Positions 1 through 6,732 of a DNA stretch of 64,000 nucleotides are shown here, piece after piece (position 1 is the first letter of the stretch; each line of letters opens with the position of its first letter). The notes under the pieces are model-generated. The model was not told the origin of the DNA. It saw nothing but the letters and a program-made list of their open reading frames with translations, and did not search any database. Both the position numbers and the translations under genes were made by a program. Source of the DNA: DASXYG01 sp036502625 (GTDB lineage: Bacteria; Actinomycetota; Actinomycetes; Streptosporangiales; Streptosporangiaceae); assembly GCA_036502625.1 (NCBI GenBank), contig DASXYG010000041.1:1-64000 (forward strand). The letters run 5' to 3'.

Positions 1-143
1 CCGCCCCCTGGCCGCCCCCTGGCCGCCCCCTGGCCGCCCCCTGGCCGCCCCCTGGCCGCCCCCTGGCCGCCCCCTGGCCGCCCCCTGGCCGCCCCCTGGC
101 CGCCCCCTGGCCGCCCCCTGGCCGCCCCCTGGCCGCCCCCTGG
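1..143. repeat. Tandem array of 13 identical 11-bp units
   Basis: Thirteen head-to-tail copies of CCGCCCCCTGG fill this stretch without a single substitution and run into the left edge, so the array continues outside the window. Perfect identity suggests recent expansion or concerted slippage. Because 11 bp is about one helical turn, each unit presents the same face. It lies near the end of an integrative element, in non-coding DNA. No function can be assigned. Confidence 0.97.
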
Positions 144-170
144 TCAGGGGCGAGGCGCTGGCACGAGAAG

Positions 171-206
171 CGCCCCCGTGTGCCGCGCTGGCGGCACACG
201 GGGGCG
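171..206. terminator. Strong hairpin, 16-bp perfect stem
   Basis: Arms at 171-186 and 191-206 are perfectly complementary (starting CGCCCCCGTG) around a four-base loop. It lies about 100 bp beyond the stop of the minus-strand gene ending at 305 and beside the tandem array. There is no T-run, which is common for actinomycete terminators. Confidence 0.8.
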
Positions 207-304
207 TTCCCAGGGAACCGGCGGCCGGATGGGTGGCGGGCCGCTCGTGGTCCCCTCGCGCGGCGCGACGGCCCGGGTGGGGACCCCGCCGCAGCGCCGG
301 TCCC

Positions 305-601
305 CTACGTCTCGCCGCTCTCCATCTCGGCGTCGGCGGCGGCCTGCGCCAGCAGCAGCACCGCGAGCCGCGCGGGGGTGCTCGCGGCGACGTGATAGCG
401 CCGACCGTCGCTCTCGCGCTCCTGGAAACCCCCGTCGCGCATGGCGTGACAGGCGCCCGTGACGTCGCTGTACCAGACCCGCCACTGCGGGAAGTCGCGC
501 CGAAGGATGCCGAGGTCTACACCCGCGGCGTCCAGCGTCGCGGCGATGCGGTCGAGCGCGTTGTCCGGTACCGGGTCGGGTGCGTCCCGCTTCTCATTCA
601 C
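305..601 (-). CDS. Small hypothetical protein, 98 aa
   Basis: Not recognised. It is a soluble, acidic protein of 98 residues without membrane segments. The N-terminal half has predicted helix (NALDRIAATLDAAG), followed by an aromatic-rich stretch (FPQWRVWYSDV) and an Ala/Leu-rich C-terminal helix. The start is GTG at 601; no clear ribosome binding site is seen. It diverges from the GntR-type gene at 697 and shares its 95-bp upstream region. Genes of this kind are typical filler of actinomycete integrative elements. Confidence 0.6.
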   Translation of the reverse strand: MNEKRDAPDPVPDNALDRIAATLDAAGVDLGILRRDFPQWRVWYSDVTGACHAMRDGGFQERESDGRRYHVAASTPARLAVLLLAQAAADAEMESGET

Positions 602-696
602 GCCCCCGGTACTACCAGACGTCCATAGAGCTGGCTAGACATGCATAGGCATATGTGTGTGTCTTTGCAGGTCACGCGTGCTCTACAGTGATCGCC

Positions 697-978
697 ATGC
701 CTGATCGGACAGACGACGCAATCGACCCAGATGGGTTCAAACCCATCTATGTACAGGTCGCGGACATCTTCGAGCGCCGCATCCGGTCCGGCAAGCTGCG
801 ACCCGACCGCCGCATCCCTGGTGAGCTGGCGATCGCCGCCGAGTTCGGCATCGCGCGGGAGACCGCCCGCCGCGCCGTCGCCGAGCTGCGCGAGCGTGGA
901 CTGGTCGCCACCTGGCACGGCCGTGGCACGTTCGTCGTCGCCGAGCTCCCGCCGCCGGCCGACGCCGAGGCCGAGTAG
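697..978 (+). CDS. Short GntR-family winged-helix regulator
   Basis: A 93-residue DNA-binding protein made almost only of a GntR winged helix-turn-helix: PIYVQVADIFERRIRSGKL, then the ...IARETARRAVAELRERGLV recognition helix and the wing motif GRGTFVV. The effector-binding domain (UTRA or FCD) of full-length members is absent. ATG at 697 is preferred over one at 655, because homology starts just after it; a possible -10 (TACAGT, 684-689) lies close upstream, so the message would have little or no leader. It probably controls itself and the divergent gene at 305-601. Confidence 0.85.
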   Translation: MPDRTDDAIDPDGFKPIYVQVADIFERRIRSGKLRPDRRIPGELAIAAEFGIARETARRAVAELRERGLVATWHGRGTFVVAELPPPADAEAE

Positions 979-1019
979 CCGCGCTCCGTCAGCCCCAGTT
1001 GACAGGCCCTGCCCGGGAG

Positions 1020-1044
1020 CTGCACCAGCCTCTGCCTGGTGCAG
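1020..1044. terminator. Hairpin between convergent genes
   Basis: A 9-bp perfect stem (CTGCACCAG / CTGGTGCAG) with a 7-base loop, 42 bp past the GntR stop codon at 978. It probably ends that transcript. Confidence 0.6.
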
Positions 1045-1065
1045 GCCCATGACCCGGGCCCGCGA

Positions 1066-1095
1066 ACGCCCCGCCGAGATCACCCGGCGGGGCGT
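1066..1095. terminator. GC-rich hairpin between convergent genes
   Basis: An 11-bp perfect stem (ACGCCCCGCCG at 1066-1076, CGGCGGGGCGT at 1085-1095) with an 8-base loop, just beyond the stop of the minus-strand operon at 1110. It likely terminates that operon. Confidence 0.65.
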
Positions 1096-1109
1096 CGTAC
1101 GTACGGCGC

Positions 1110-1301
1110 TCAGCGGCCGTCCATCACCTCCTGGTACCCAGCCCGCAGGCACCGGCGGTCCCGGCGGCTCAGCCGCGCCCCGGCGGGCAGCTCGAACCCG
1201 CCACGGGCCAGCACCGCGCCGATCATGCGCAGGTCCTCGCAGCGCTGGCGCCGCTGCTCGGCCCGCCGGGCGCGCCGGGTGTGCCGACCCTGGGCGTTCA
1301 C
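1110..1301 (-). CDS. Very basic small protein, 63 aa
   Basis: Not recognised. The GTG start at 1301 overlaps the TGA of the preceding gene (GTGA), which supports it strongly. The product is Arg-rich (HTRRARRAEQRRQRCEDLR) with two cysteines, and may bind nucleic acid. It is the last gene of a three-gene, minus-strand, translationally coupled operon near the end of an integrative element. Confidence 0.55.
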   Translation of the reverse strand: MNAQGRHTRRARRAEQRRQRCEDLRMIGAVLARGGFELPAGARLSRRDRRCLRAGYQEVMDGR

Positions 1302-1552
1302 CGCACACCCCCGGCACGCCGTGCGGCCAGTTCGAACACGGGGGCGTCCACACCGTGGGCATCCCTGCGGGTGAACGGTTCGTTCACCCGTCCACCCGGG
1401 AAGTCGATCACCTCGGCGACCGCCGTCGAGGTGGGCCAGCCCTCGCGGGCAAGCCGCTCGTCCACCCGGTCGGCGGCGTCCAGCGCGCTGGACGCCCGGT
1501 CGCGAAGCGCCACCGCGAGCGCGCGGAAGTCGGCCGCCTCGGCGCCGGTCAC
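1298..1552 (-). CDS. Small hypothetical protein, 84 aa
   Basis: Middle gene of the coupled operon; its ATG overlaps the upstream TGA (1549-1552) and its TGA overlaps the next GTG. The protein is Ala/Arg-rich and helical in the first half (AADFRALAVALRDRASSALDAADRV). No catalytic motif or membrane segment is visible. Function unknown. Confidence 0.6.
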   Translation of the reverse strand: MTGAEAADFRALAVALRDRASSALDAADRVDERLAREGWPTSTAVAEVIDFPGGRVNEPFTRRDAHGVDAPVFELAARRAGGVR

Positions 1553-1893
1553 CGCGCGCCGTCCGCGAGCGCCCAGACGCGGACCCGGACGCCGCGGGCC
1601 ATCCAGATCCCACGGACCTCGGCCACGACGTCGAGGTACCGGCCGTCGCCGTGCGGGTCGCGTGGCTCGACACCGAAGTGCTCGCCGTACGCGCGGACGA
1701 CGTCCTCACGGCCCGTCTGGGCGTGGCATATGCCGACCAGCGTCGGGAAGCGGTCGTTGTCCTCGTCGTGCTCGGCCTCGACCGTCCACGCGACGAGCGG
1801 CAGGCCCTCGCGCATGAGGTCGCCGATGATCTCGGCGGCCGTGATGGCGCGCATCCGCGCGCCGGTGTCGTTGTGCTCTGTAGCCTGAGCCAT
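1549..1893 (-). CDS. Hypothetical protein, 114 aa, first gene of small operon
   Basis: Not recognised. The protein is soluble, mixed alpha/beta and rich in acidic residues (WTVEAEHDEDNDRFPTLVG). ATG at 1893 follows an AAGGG-containing stretch. It heads an operon of three overlapping genes and shares a 150-bp divergent promoter region with the ribbon-helix-helix gene at 2046. Probably accessory functions of the mobile element lying left of the att site at 2368. Confidence 0.6.
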   Translation of the reverse strand: MAQATEHNDTGARMRAITAAEIIGDLMREGLPLVAWTVEAEHDEDNDRFPTLVGICHAQTGREDVVRAYGEHFGVEPRDPHGDGRYLDVVAEVRGIWMARGVRVRVWALADGAR

Positions 1894-1928
1894 AGCCCTT
1901 CCGCCTCTCTCGCAGGTGGTTCGGGTTA

Positions 1929-1963
1929 GGCCCTGTTCAGGTGTTAGCGCACCTGGCAGGGCC
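1929..1963 (+). terminator. Hairpin followed by T-run in divergent intergenic region
   Basis: The arms GGCCCTG-TT-CAGGTG and CACCTG-G-CAGGGCC form an interrupted stem, followed on the plus strand by GCTTTTCTGTT, so it reads as an intrinsic terminator facing right. No plus-strand gene ends here, so it may attenuate a leader upstream of the gene at 2046 or block read-through into it. Confidence 0.5.
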
Positions 1964-2026
1964 GCTTTTCTGTTATAACGCCATCATAGGCTCTACGGCG
2001 ATGATTCGCAAGACTCGACGACGCAG

Positions 2027-2036
2027 GTAGTACTAC
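2027..2036. promoter_or_regulatory. Palindrome, likely autoregulatory operator
   Basis: GTAGTACTAC is a perfect 10-bp palindrome ending 9 bp before the ATG of a ribbon-helix-helix gene. That fold normally binds short palindromes beside its own gene, so this is a plausible operator. The site is seen; the binding is inferred. Confidence 0.4.
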
Positions 2037-2045
2037 GATCTCGTT

Positions 2046-2222
2046 ATGACAGAAAAGCCGAAGCGCGGCAGGCCGAAGACGGGCGAGACGCCCATCCACT
2101 GCACGCGGGTGCCGGACGCCCGATGGAACGCGGCGAAGGAGAAGGCCGAGCGTGAGGGCAAGACGATCTCGGACGTCGTCAACGATGCGCTGGAGAAGTA
2201 CGTACGGCGCGGCAGGACGTGA
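2046..2222 (+). CDS. Ribbon-helix-helix (CopG/Arc-type) DNA-binding protein, 58 aa
   Basis: A 58-residue basic protein starting MTEKPKRGRPKTGE. It has the short beta strand typical of ribbon-helix-helix repressors (PIHCTRVPDARW) followed by two helices (NAAKEKAEREGKTISDVVNDALEKYV). Such proteins bind DNA as dimers and act as small repressors or relaxosome accessory factors in actinomycete plasmids and integrative elements. It lies 146 bp before the tRNA-derived att repeat, where the outer end of a neighbouring element is expected. A palindrome just upstream suggests autoregulation. Confidence 0.8.
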   Translation: MTEKPKRGRPKTGETPIHCTRVPDARWNAAKEKAEREGKTISDVVNDALEKYVRRGRT

Positions 2223-2367
2223 CCCGCATGCGGGAACACTGCGGGAACAGACGGCAGGAGATGGGAGCCGACCCGATCCGACCCCGCCGGACGGCGTTAG
2301 TGCGTTGACCAGGTAAGGGACTACGCAGCGCGACACGGCCTGATAGGACAGGACGAACGCCGGTCGT

Positions 2368-2441
2368 CTTGAAAACCGTTAGGGCGGTACACCCGCCCTC
2401 GTGGGTTCGAATCCCACGCCCTCCGCTGTGAGGAACGAAAA
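2368..2441 (+). repeat. att site (left copy): 3' part of tRNA-Ser(UGA)
   Basis: A 74-bp sequence, identical to 16740-16813, starts exactly at the anticodon loop CTTGAAA of a serine tRNA with anticodon UGA. It runs through the variable arm, T-arm (GTGGGTTCGAATCCCAC), acceptor 3' strand (GCCCTCCG, ending near 2425) and 16 bp beyond. The matching 5' half (acceptor strand GGAGGGC) is not present in the 100 bp upstream, so this is not a functional tRNA gene but an attachment-site copy. Identity starting at the anticodon loop is typical of tyrosine-recombinase crossover sites. Confidence 0.93.
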
Positions 2442-2497
2442 CGCCTCCTGGCCTGCGATGACAGGTCCGGGAGGTGTTCGCGTTTGTGTCCGGTGGT

Positions 2498-3931
2498 CTA
2501 CGGTGCGCGGTGGTACGGCTGGCCGTCCCCAATGCGTCCCCACGCGTCAGGCCGTGTGGCGTCCCAGATGCGACGCATAGCGTGGTGCTGTTGGCCGTGA
2601 ATGCACTTGGCGTAGACGCGTAGGAGGACGTCCACGCTGTGCCCGGCCCACTCGGCGACCTGAGGCGCTGGCACACCCGCGTTGAGCCAGGTGGATACGC
2701 ACGCGTGCCGCAGTGAGTAAGGCACCTGGGCAAGCGGCGACGCCGCTTCTTCCTTGGTGAACGCGGCCACGCGGGCGTCGCGAAAGAGCTGGAAGTAGTG
2801 CCGGTCGGTCGCGTGCCCGCCGCGAGGCCCGACGAAGATCCGCCCGTTCGGCGCGGTCGGGTACTCGGCCAGGTGCAGCCGGAGGATTTCCACAAGCTCT
2901 GGATGAATCGGCACGGACCGCGTCGCGCCGTCCGGCCGGTGCTTCAGCGCTCGCCGTTCTCGTGTCTTCCCGCTGTCGGTCCACCGGCCGCCGGAGTGCG
3001 GTGTGGCGTTGGTGAGCCGCATCTCCCCGAACTCAGCCGGCTTGGCCGGGAGGCTGACCAGGTTCTCGCGCCGGAGGTCGGAGACCTCTTCCGGCCGGAG
3101 CGCGGCGTAGTACATGCACGCGAAGAACGCCACGAGGCGCCGTCCACGCTCGCTGTGTGCCCGGACGGCCGCCAAGAACCGGCGGGCCTGCTCGGGGTTG
3201 ATGACGGCACGCGGGTCCACCGTCGCCAGCGTCCGGGGCTTCGCCCACTTCACGCGGCGGAGTGGGTTGGCCGCGACCAGACCCAGTTCGCACGCGTACT
3301 CCATCGCGTTGTTCAGCACCATGCGCCTGCGGTTCGTGGTGTTCGCCGCGGCGAGCGTTCCGTCCTTGGTGCGGCTGATTCGGTCGAGGATGCGGCGGGC
3401 GAGTGCCGCGCCTTCCGCCTGGTCGCCGAACTCGTCCATGGCCACCGTGTTCTCCCCCAGCCACTTCGTGATGACCTGGACGTCCGTGGATGCGGCGATG
3501 CCACGGATTCGCTCGCTGTAGGCCCAGCGCAGCGCCGCCCGAATCGCTTCGCGCGGTACCTCGGTGTTCTCGTTGGTGGTCAGGACCTCGGTGGCGTCGA
3601 TCAGCGCTTCGGCGATTCCGCGTCGGTGGTTCGGCGATACGTACGGCCATTTGGTGTCGACGTACTTGAGGGTGAAGGCATACCAGCTCACCCGCGTTTC
3701 CTCGCGCTTCCACGAGACCGGGCGCCCGGTGGTGAGGCTGAAGGCTTCGCCGCGCCGGGCAGCCGTCATCAACTCCGAGCGGAAGGCATCCGCTTGTGCG
3801 GCGCCGGTGAGCGACTCTTTCCAGCGCTTGCCGCCGACCTTCCACTCGACGCGGTACGAGGTGACGGCACCTTTGGCGTTCTTCCGTGCCTCGGTCTTGT
3901 ACACCCGAACGTCGTACGTGATGCCGTCCAT
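2498..3931 (-). CDS. int: Tyrosine recombinase integrase of the AICE
   Basis: This 477-residue site-specific recombinase should integrate and excise the element at the tRNA-Ser att site that lies 57 bp from its 3' end. Catalytic residues are visible: Arg279 in AALRPEEVSDL, Arg408 in YSLRHACVS (Tyr rather than His at the first box-II position, as in many actinobacterial members), His431 in the GH motif and the nucleophile Tyr440 in LLRVYAK. The N-terminal half carries AP2-like and SAM-like DNA-binding segments. Its ATG overlaps the stop codon of the excisionase gene (TGATG). A decayed relative of its C-terminal third lies beyond the right att site. Confidence 0.95.
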   Translation of the reverse strand: MDGITYDVRVYKTEARKNAKGAVTSYRVEWKVGGKRWKESLTGAAQADAFRSELMTAARRGEAFSLTTGRPVSWKREETRVSWYAFTLKYVDTKWPYVSPNHRRGIAEALIDATEVLTTNENTEVPREAIRAALRWAYSERIRGIAASTDVQVITKWLGENTVAMDEFGDQAEGAALARRILDRISRTKDGTLAAANTTNRRRMVLNNAMEYACELGLVAANPLRRVKWAKPRTLATVDPRAVINPEQARRFLAAVRAHSERGRRLVAFFACMYYAALRPEEVSDLRRENLVSLPAKPAEFGEMRLTNATPHSGGRWTDSGKTRERRALKHRPDGATRSVPIHPELVEILRLHLAEYPTAPNGRIFVGPRGGHATDRHYFQLFRDARVAAFTKEEAASPLAQVPYSLRHACVSTWLNAGVPAPQVAEWAGHSVDVLLRVYAKCIHGQQHHAMRRIWDATRPDAWGRIGDGQPYHRAP

Positions 3932-4125
3932 CAGGCGGCGTCCTCCCGTCCGTTGAGCCAGTGGTGGAAGTCGGTGATGCGGATGCGGAGGTCGCCGTTC
4001 GGGAGCTTGATGCAGCGTGGTGCGCGTCCTTTCGCTCGCCAGTCGTAGAAGGTGGACCGGGCAACCTGGAGTTCTTTGCAGAACTGAGCGATGGTGAGCA
4101 GTCCGCGCGGCGCGGTGGTTTCCAC
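3931..4125 (-). CDS. xis: Excisionase-like MerR/HTH_17 protein
   Basis: A 64-residue protein with a helix-turn-helix of the excisionase type: LLTIAQFCKELQVARSTFYDWRAKG followed by basic wing residues (PRCIKLPNGDLRI). Such proteins bend DNA at att sites and push the integrase towards excision. The GTG at 4125 is chosen because AAAGGG lies 6 nt upstream; a GTG at 4143 overlapping the previous stop codon is an alternative. It is translationally coupled to int. Confidence 0.9.
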   Translation of the reverse strand: METTAPRGLLTIAQFCKELQVARSTFYDWRAKGRAPRCIKLPNGDLRIRITDFHHWLNGREDAA

Positions 4126-4139
4126 GGAAGGCCCTTTCG

Positions 4140-5234
4140 TCACTCGGTCAGGTGGGACAGCGCCATTTGGTCGTGTCCCTGGTGTTCGGGCTGGTCGTCG
4201 GTGGTGGCGGGACGGTGGGACGGGTGGGACTGCTCGGGGCCGCTCAGTGGGTAATAGCGGCCGCCGGGGTCCTTGGTGAGCTGGCCGTCTTCCGCCATGC
4301 GGGCGCAGGTTCGGCGGATGGTGCCGGGGGTGATGTGCGGGTGCGCGTCGGCGATGTCCTTGGGGCCGGTGCCGGGGTGTTCGCGTACGTGCTTGGCGAT
4401 GAGCGCGCGGGTGTCGTTGAGCTGGTGTTCGTGGGCGGGGCCGTCGAGGATGCGCCAGGCGCCGGTGTCGGCGTCGAAGGACATGGCCTGTTCGGATTCC
4501 TCGACGTCGCGTCCGGTGACGTGCAGGACGCCGTCGGCCTGGCCGCGAGCGCGCTTCAGGACGAGCGTCGCGTCGGCCGCTCCGGCGAGCCCGTTGGTGC
4601 CGGAGACCTCGGCGAGGAAGTCGTCCGATCCGGCCTTGCGCACGTGGTGGACGAGCACGATGGCGACGCCGTGGGCATCGGCGATGTTCTTCACCCGGGA
4701 CATGGCGCCGTAGTCGGCGTCGTACGCGGACTGGCCCGGCGGGCTGTTGCCCCGGATCTTGGCGAACACGTCGATGACGACCATGCGCGCGTCGGGGTTG
4801 CGGGTCAGCCAGTGCCCGACGGCTTCGTCCCCACCCTGTGGAATCGGCGGGCACGCGGTGGCGAGGGTGAGCCCGGCGGGCGCGGGCTGACCGGCGAGCA
4901 TCTTCCGCATGCGCGACTGAAGCCGCCGGGGCGTGTCCTCCAACGCCAGGTACAGCACCGGCCCCGGCTGAACCGGGATGCTCCCGAACGCGGGCTGCCC
5001 GGAGGCTACGGCCAGGCCGAGCCCGAGGGACAGCCAGGATTTCCCGACCTTGGGCGGCCCGGCGAGCAGGCTCACGCCCTCGGCGAGCATGCCGGGTACG
5101 GCCCATTTCGGATCGGGGAAGTCCATCGCCATCAGCTCGTCGGCTGTGAATGACGTCTTCAGCGGCGCCGGCGGGGGTTGGTTCGGGGTGCGCGCGCCAT
5201 CGGAGCCGACCACGCGCAGGTACGGGGCGTTCAT
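4140..5234 (-). CDS. RecA-like AAA ATPase, replication helicase of the element
   Basis: A 364-residue RepA/AAA_25-type ATPase. It shows a Walker A motif (LLAGPPKVGKSWLSL), a Walker B (MVVIDVFAKI) and a C-terminal winged-helix segment near GPKDIADAHPHITPGTIRR. Plasmid RepA helicases of this fold unwind origin DNA; together with the prim-pol gene just upstream it should start element replication. The start ATG overlaps the prim-pol stop (ATGA). The tail beyond the winged helix is low-complexity and His/Pro-rich. Confidence 0.85.
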   Translation of the reverse strand: MNAPYLRVVGSDGARTPNQPPPAPLKTSFTADELMAMDFPDPKWAVPGMLAEGVSLLAGPPKVGKSWLSLGLGLAVASGQPAFGSIPVQPGPVLYLALEDTPRRLQSRMRKMLAGQPAPAGLTLATACPPIPQGGDEAVGHWLTRNPDARMVVIDVFAKIRGNSPPGQSAYDADYGAMSRVKNIADAHGVAIVLVHHVRKAGSDDFLAEVSGTNGLAGAADATLVLKRARGQADGVLHVTGRDVEESEQAMSFDADTGAWRILDGPAHEHQLNDTRALIAKHVREHPGTGPKDIADAHPHITPGTIRRTCARMAEDGQLTKDPGGRYYPLSGPEQSHPSHRPATTDDQPEHQGHDQMALSHLTE

Positions 5235-6109
5235 GCGGCGACGCTCCTCGGCCGTTTCGCGCCCGCCCGCAGCCCCGACGCGATGGTGCGTTCGGCCTCG
5301 CGCTCCGGCTGACCCACGGTTGCGGCGGCGTCGACCAGCCATGCGGTGACGTCGGTGGCGGCGAGCTCTCCCCCGGCCACGAGCTGCCCGAGCGCGGTGG
5401 ACGCTTGGTAGAGCGCGGTGTTGTGGCCGTGCGGCGGAGATCCGGTCACCCTCTCGACCTCGGCGACCACGGCGCGACGGAGATAGGCGCCGTGCCGGTC
5501 GGTAGCCAGCGGCACCACGACGCGTCCGGCCGGCGGCGGTGCTGCCGGGGCCAGCGCATCGGCCAGCCATGCGGGGAGCGGCGCGGCGGGCGCGTCGTGC
5601 ACGGTCGCGTACCGGCCGCCGCCGTCCTCCAGCTCAACGACCGACCCCGGCCCGACGACGTACCCGCCGTACGCACGGGTGTCGATCAGCCACCCCAGCG
5701 TCCCGGACGTGTTCCGCAGCTCGGCGCCATCGGGTGCCGCGTAGTAGAGGTGCAGCCCGCCGCGCCGCGTACGTACGGCATAGGTGTCGAACTCGATCCG
5801 CCCGCCGCGTTCCTCGGCGAGCGCGGCGAGCACGTCCAAGCCGTCAACGATGCCCGGCCCGTCCGGTGGCGCCTCGCCCGGTTTCGGCCGATCGAGGTCG
5901 ACGACCACGAGTGCGCTTGGACCCGTGGCCACGCCGATGTTGAACGGCCCGGCGGACCAGCATCGGCGGATGCGGTCCGGGTCGGTGGTCGCCCGCGCCT
6001 CCCACTGCCGAACCGCGGGGACCTTCGCGAGTGGGCGTAGCGGGAACACGTGCCACCCGTGCGCGGCGAGATCGAGAGCGGCGGCGGTCAGGTCGGCGGG
6101 TGCGGTCAT
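5231..6109 (-). CDS. Bifunctional DNA primase/polymerase (prim-pol)
   Basis: A 292-residue archaeo-eukaryotic-type primase domain. The acidic metal-binding motif is in ALVVVDLDRP, followed by the TRRGGLHLYY strand with its conserved histidine and the GGYVVGPGS segment. This is the RepPP replication protein of one AICE class: it primes and extends DNA at the element origin. ATG at 6109 has AGGAG 9 nt upstream and gives the usual family N-terminus (LDLAAHGWHVFPL); an ATG at 6166 overlapping the preceding gene is possible. It is coupled to the ATPase gene downstream. Confidence 0.9.
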   Translation of the reverse strand: MTAPADLTAAALDLAAHGWHVFPLRPLAKVPAVRQWEARATTDPDRIRRCWSAGPFNIGVATGPSALVVVDLDRPKPGEAPPDGPGIVDGLDVLAALAEERGGRIEFDTYAVRTRRGGLHLYYAAPDGAELRNTSGTLGWLIDTRAYGGYVVGPGSVVELEDGGGRYATVHDAPAAPLPAWLADALAPAAPPPAGRVVVPLATDRHGAYLRRAVVAEVERVTGSPPHGHNTALYQASTALGQLVAGGELAATDVTAWLVDAAATVGQPEREAERTIASGLRAGAKRPRSVAA

Positions 6110-6162
6110 GCGGGTGTGCTCCTGTTCCGATGTGCGTGCGCGGGCCAAGGGGAGCGGCGGCG

Positions 6163-6357
6163 TCATGGCTCGGGTGCGCCGAACGCGCGGCGGGTGAGCT
6201 GGTGGAACTGCCAGGCGATGGTGTGCGGGCAGTAGTGCGGCCCGGCTGCACCGACGAGCAGCCAGCCATCGCGTTCGGCCTGACCGGCGCCCGTGGAGCT
6301 GGGGCACGTCGGGCTGTCGCACACCACGACGTGGTGGCCGTTGCGGATGCGGATCAT
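6163..6357 (-). CDS. Small Cys/His-containing protein, 64 aa
   Basis: Not recognised. Three cysteines and several histidines (CDSPTCPSS, PHYCPHTIAWQFHQ) could bind zinc. It lies in the replication operon, 18 bp below the preceding gene. Small zinc-ribbon-like proteins here are common in AICEs but have no known role. Confidence 0.6.
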   Translation of the reverse strand: MIRIRNGHHVVVCDSPTCPSSTGAGQAERDGWLLVGAAGPHYCPHTIAWQFHQLTRRAFGAPEP

Positions 6358-6375
6358 GGATGTCCCTCTCGCGGG

Positions 6376-6594
6376 TCAGCGGGTGACGTCGTGGTGCAGG
6401 CGGCGGAGGTAGGCGTAGAGCTGCCAGCCGAGGCGGGGCCGCATGCCGGTGCCGTTGCAGGCGCGGCAGGTGCGGTTCTTGCCGCCGGGCGCGCAGCGGA
6501 CGCAGGTGCCCCACGGGGACGCGAAACACCAGAGTGCGTAACAGAGAGTGGCGATCGGTAGGCAGAGGACTAGCAGGGCGATGAGCGCGGCCAT
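6376..6594 (-). CDS. Small membrane protein with zinc-finger-like tail, 72 aa
   Basis: An N-terminal hydrophobic helix (AALIALLVLCLPIATLCYALW) precedes a DnaJ-like cysteine motif (CVRCAPGGKNRTCRACNGTG), so the product is probably membrane-anchored with a cytoplasmic zinc finger. It is the first gene of the replication operon, just below the GCTAGC palindromes. Function unknown. Confidence 0.65.
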   Translation of the reverse strand: MAALIALLVLCLPIATLCYALWCFASPWGTCVRCAPGGKNRTCRACNGTGMRPRLGWQLYAYLRRLHHDVTR

Positions 6595-6674
6595 CGTGGT
6601 CTCCAGCCGGGTTTGCGGGGTTTGCGCAGGCAGGTTGCTAGGTGCTAGATCGCAGGCCGTACGGCATTCGGGGT

Positions 6675-6721
6675 GCTAGCGGGGGTGCTAGCGCTAGCAG
6701 GGTGGGGCGCTAGCGCTAGCG
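6675..6721. promoter_or_regulatory. GCTAGC palindrome cluster upstream of replication operon
   Basis: GCTAGC occurs at 6675-6680, and two 14-bp perfect palindromes, TGCTAGCGCTAGCA (6686-6699) and CGCTAGCGCTAGCG (6708-6721), share the core GCTAGCGCTAGC with 22-bp spacing. Further CTAG-containing half-sites lie at about 6637-6648. They sit between the tra stop codon and the first replication gene, so they may be an operator or replication iterons. CTAG is rare in high-GC DNA, which makes the cluster stand out. Confidence 0.6.
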
Positions 6722-6732
6722 GCCCGTGAGCG

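Noticed and set aside
1..143. CRISPR array
   Set aside because: The repeat has no spacers; units are contiguous and 11 bp long.
144..485. Minus-strand frame beside the tandem array
   Set aside because: It runs through the 16-bp hairpin and antisense to the real gene; Arg-rich shadow.
2341..2430. Complete tRNA-Ser(UGA) gene at the left att site
   Set aside because: Only the part from the anticodon loop to the 3' end is present; the acceptor 5' strand and D-arm are absent upstream in both copies.
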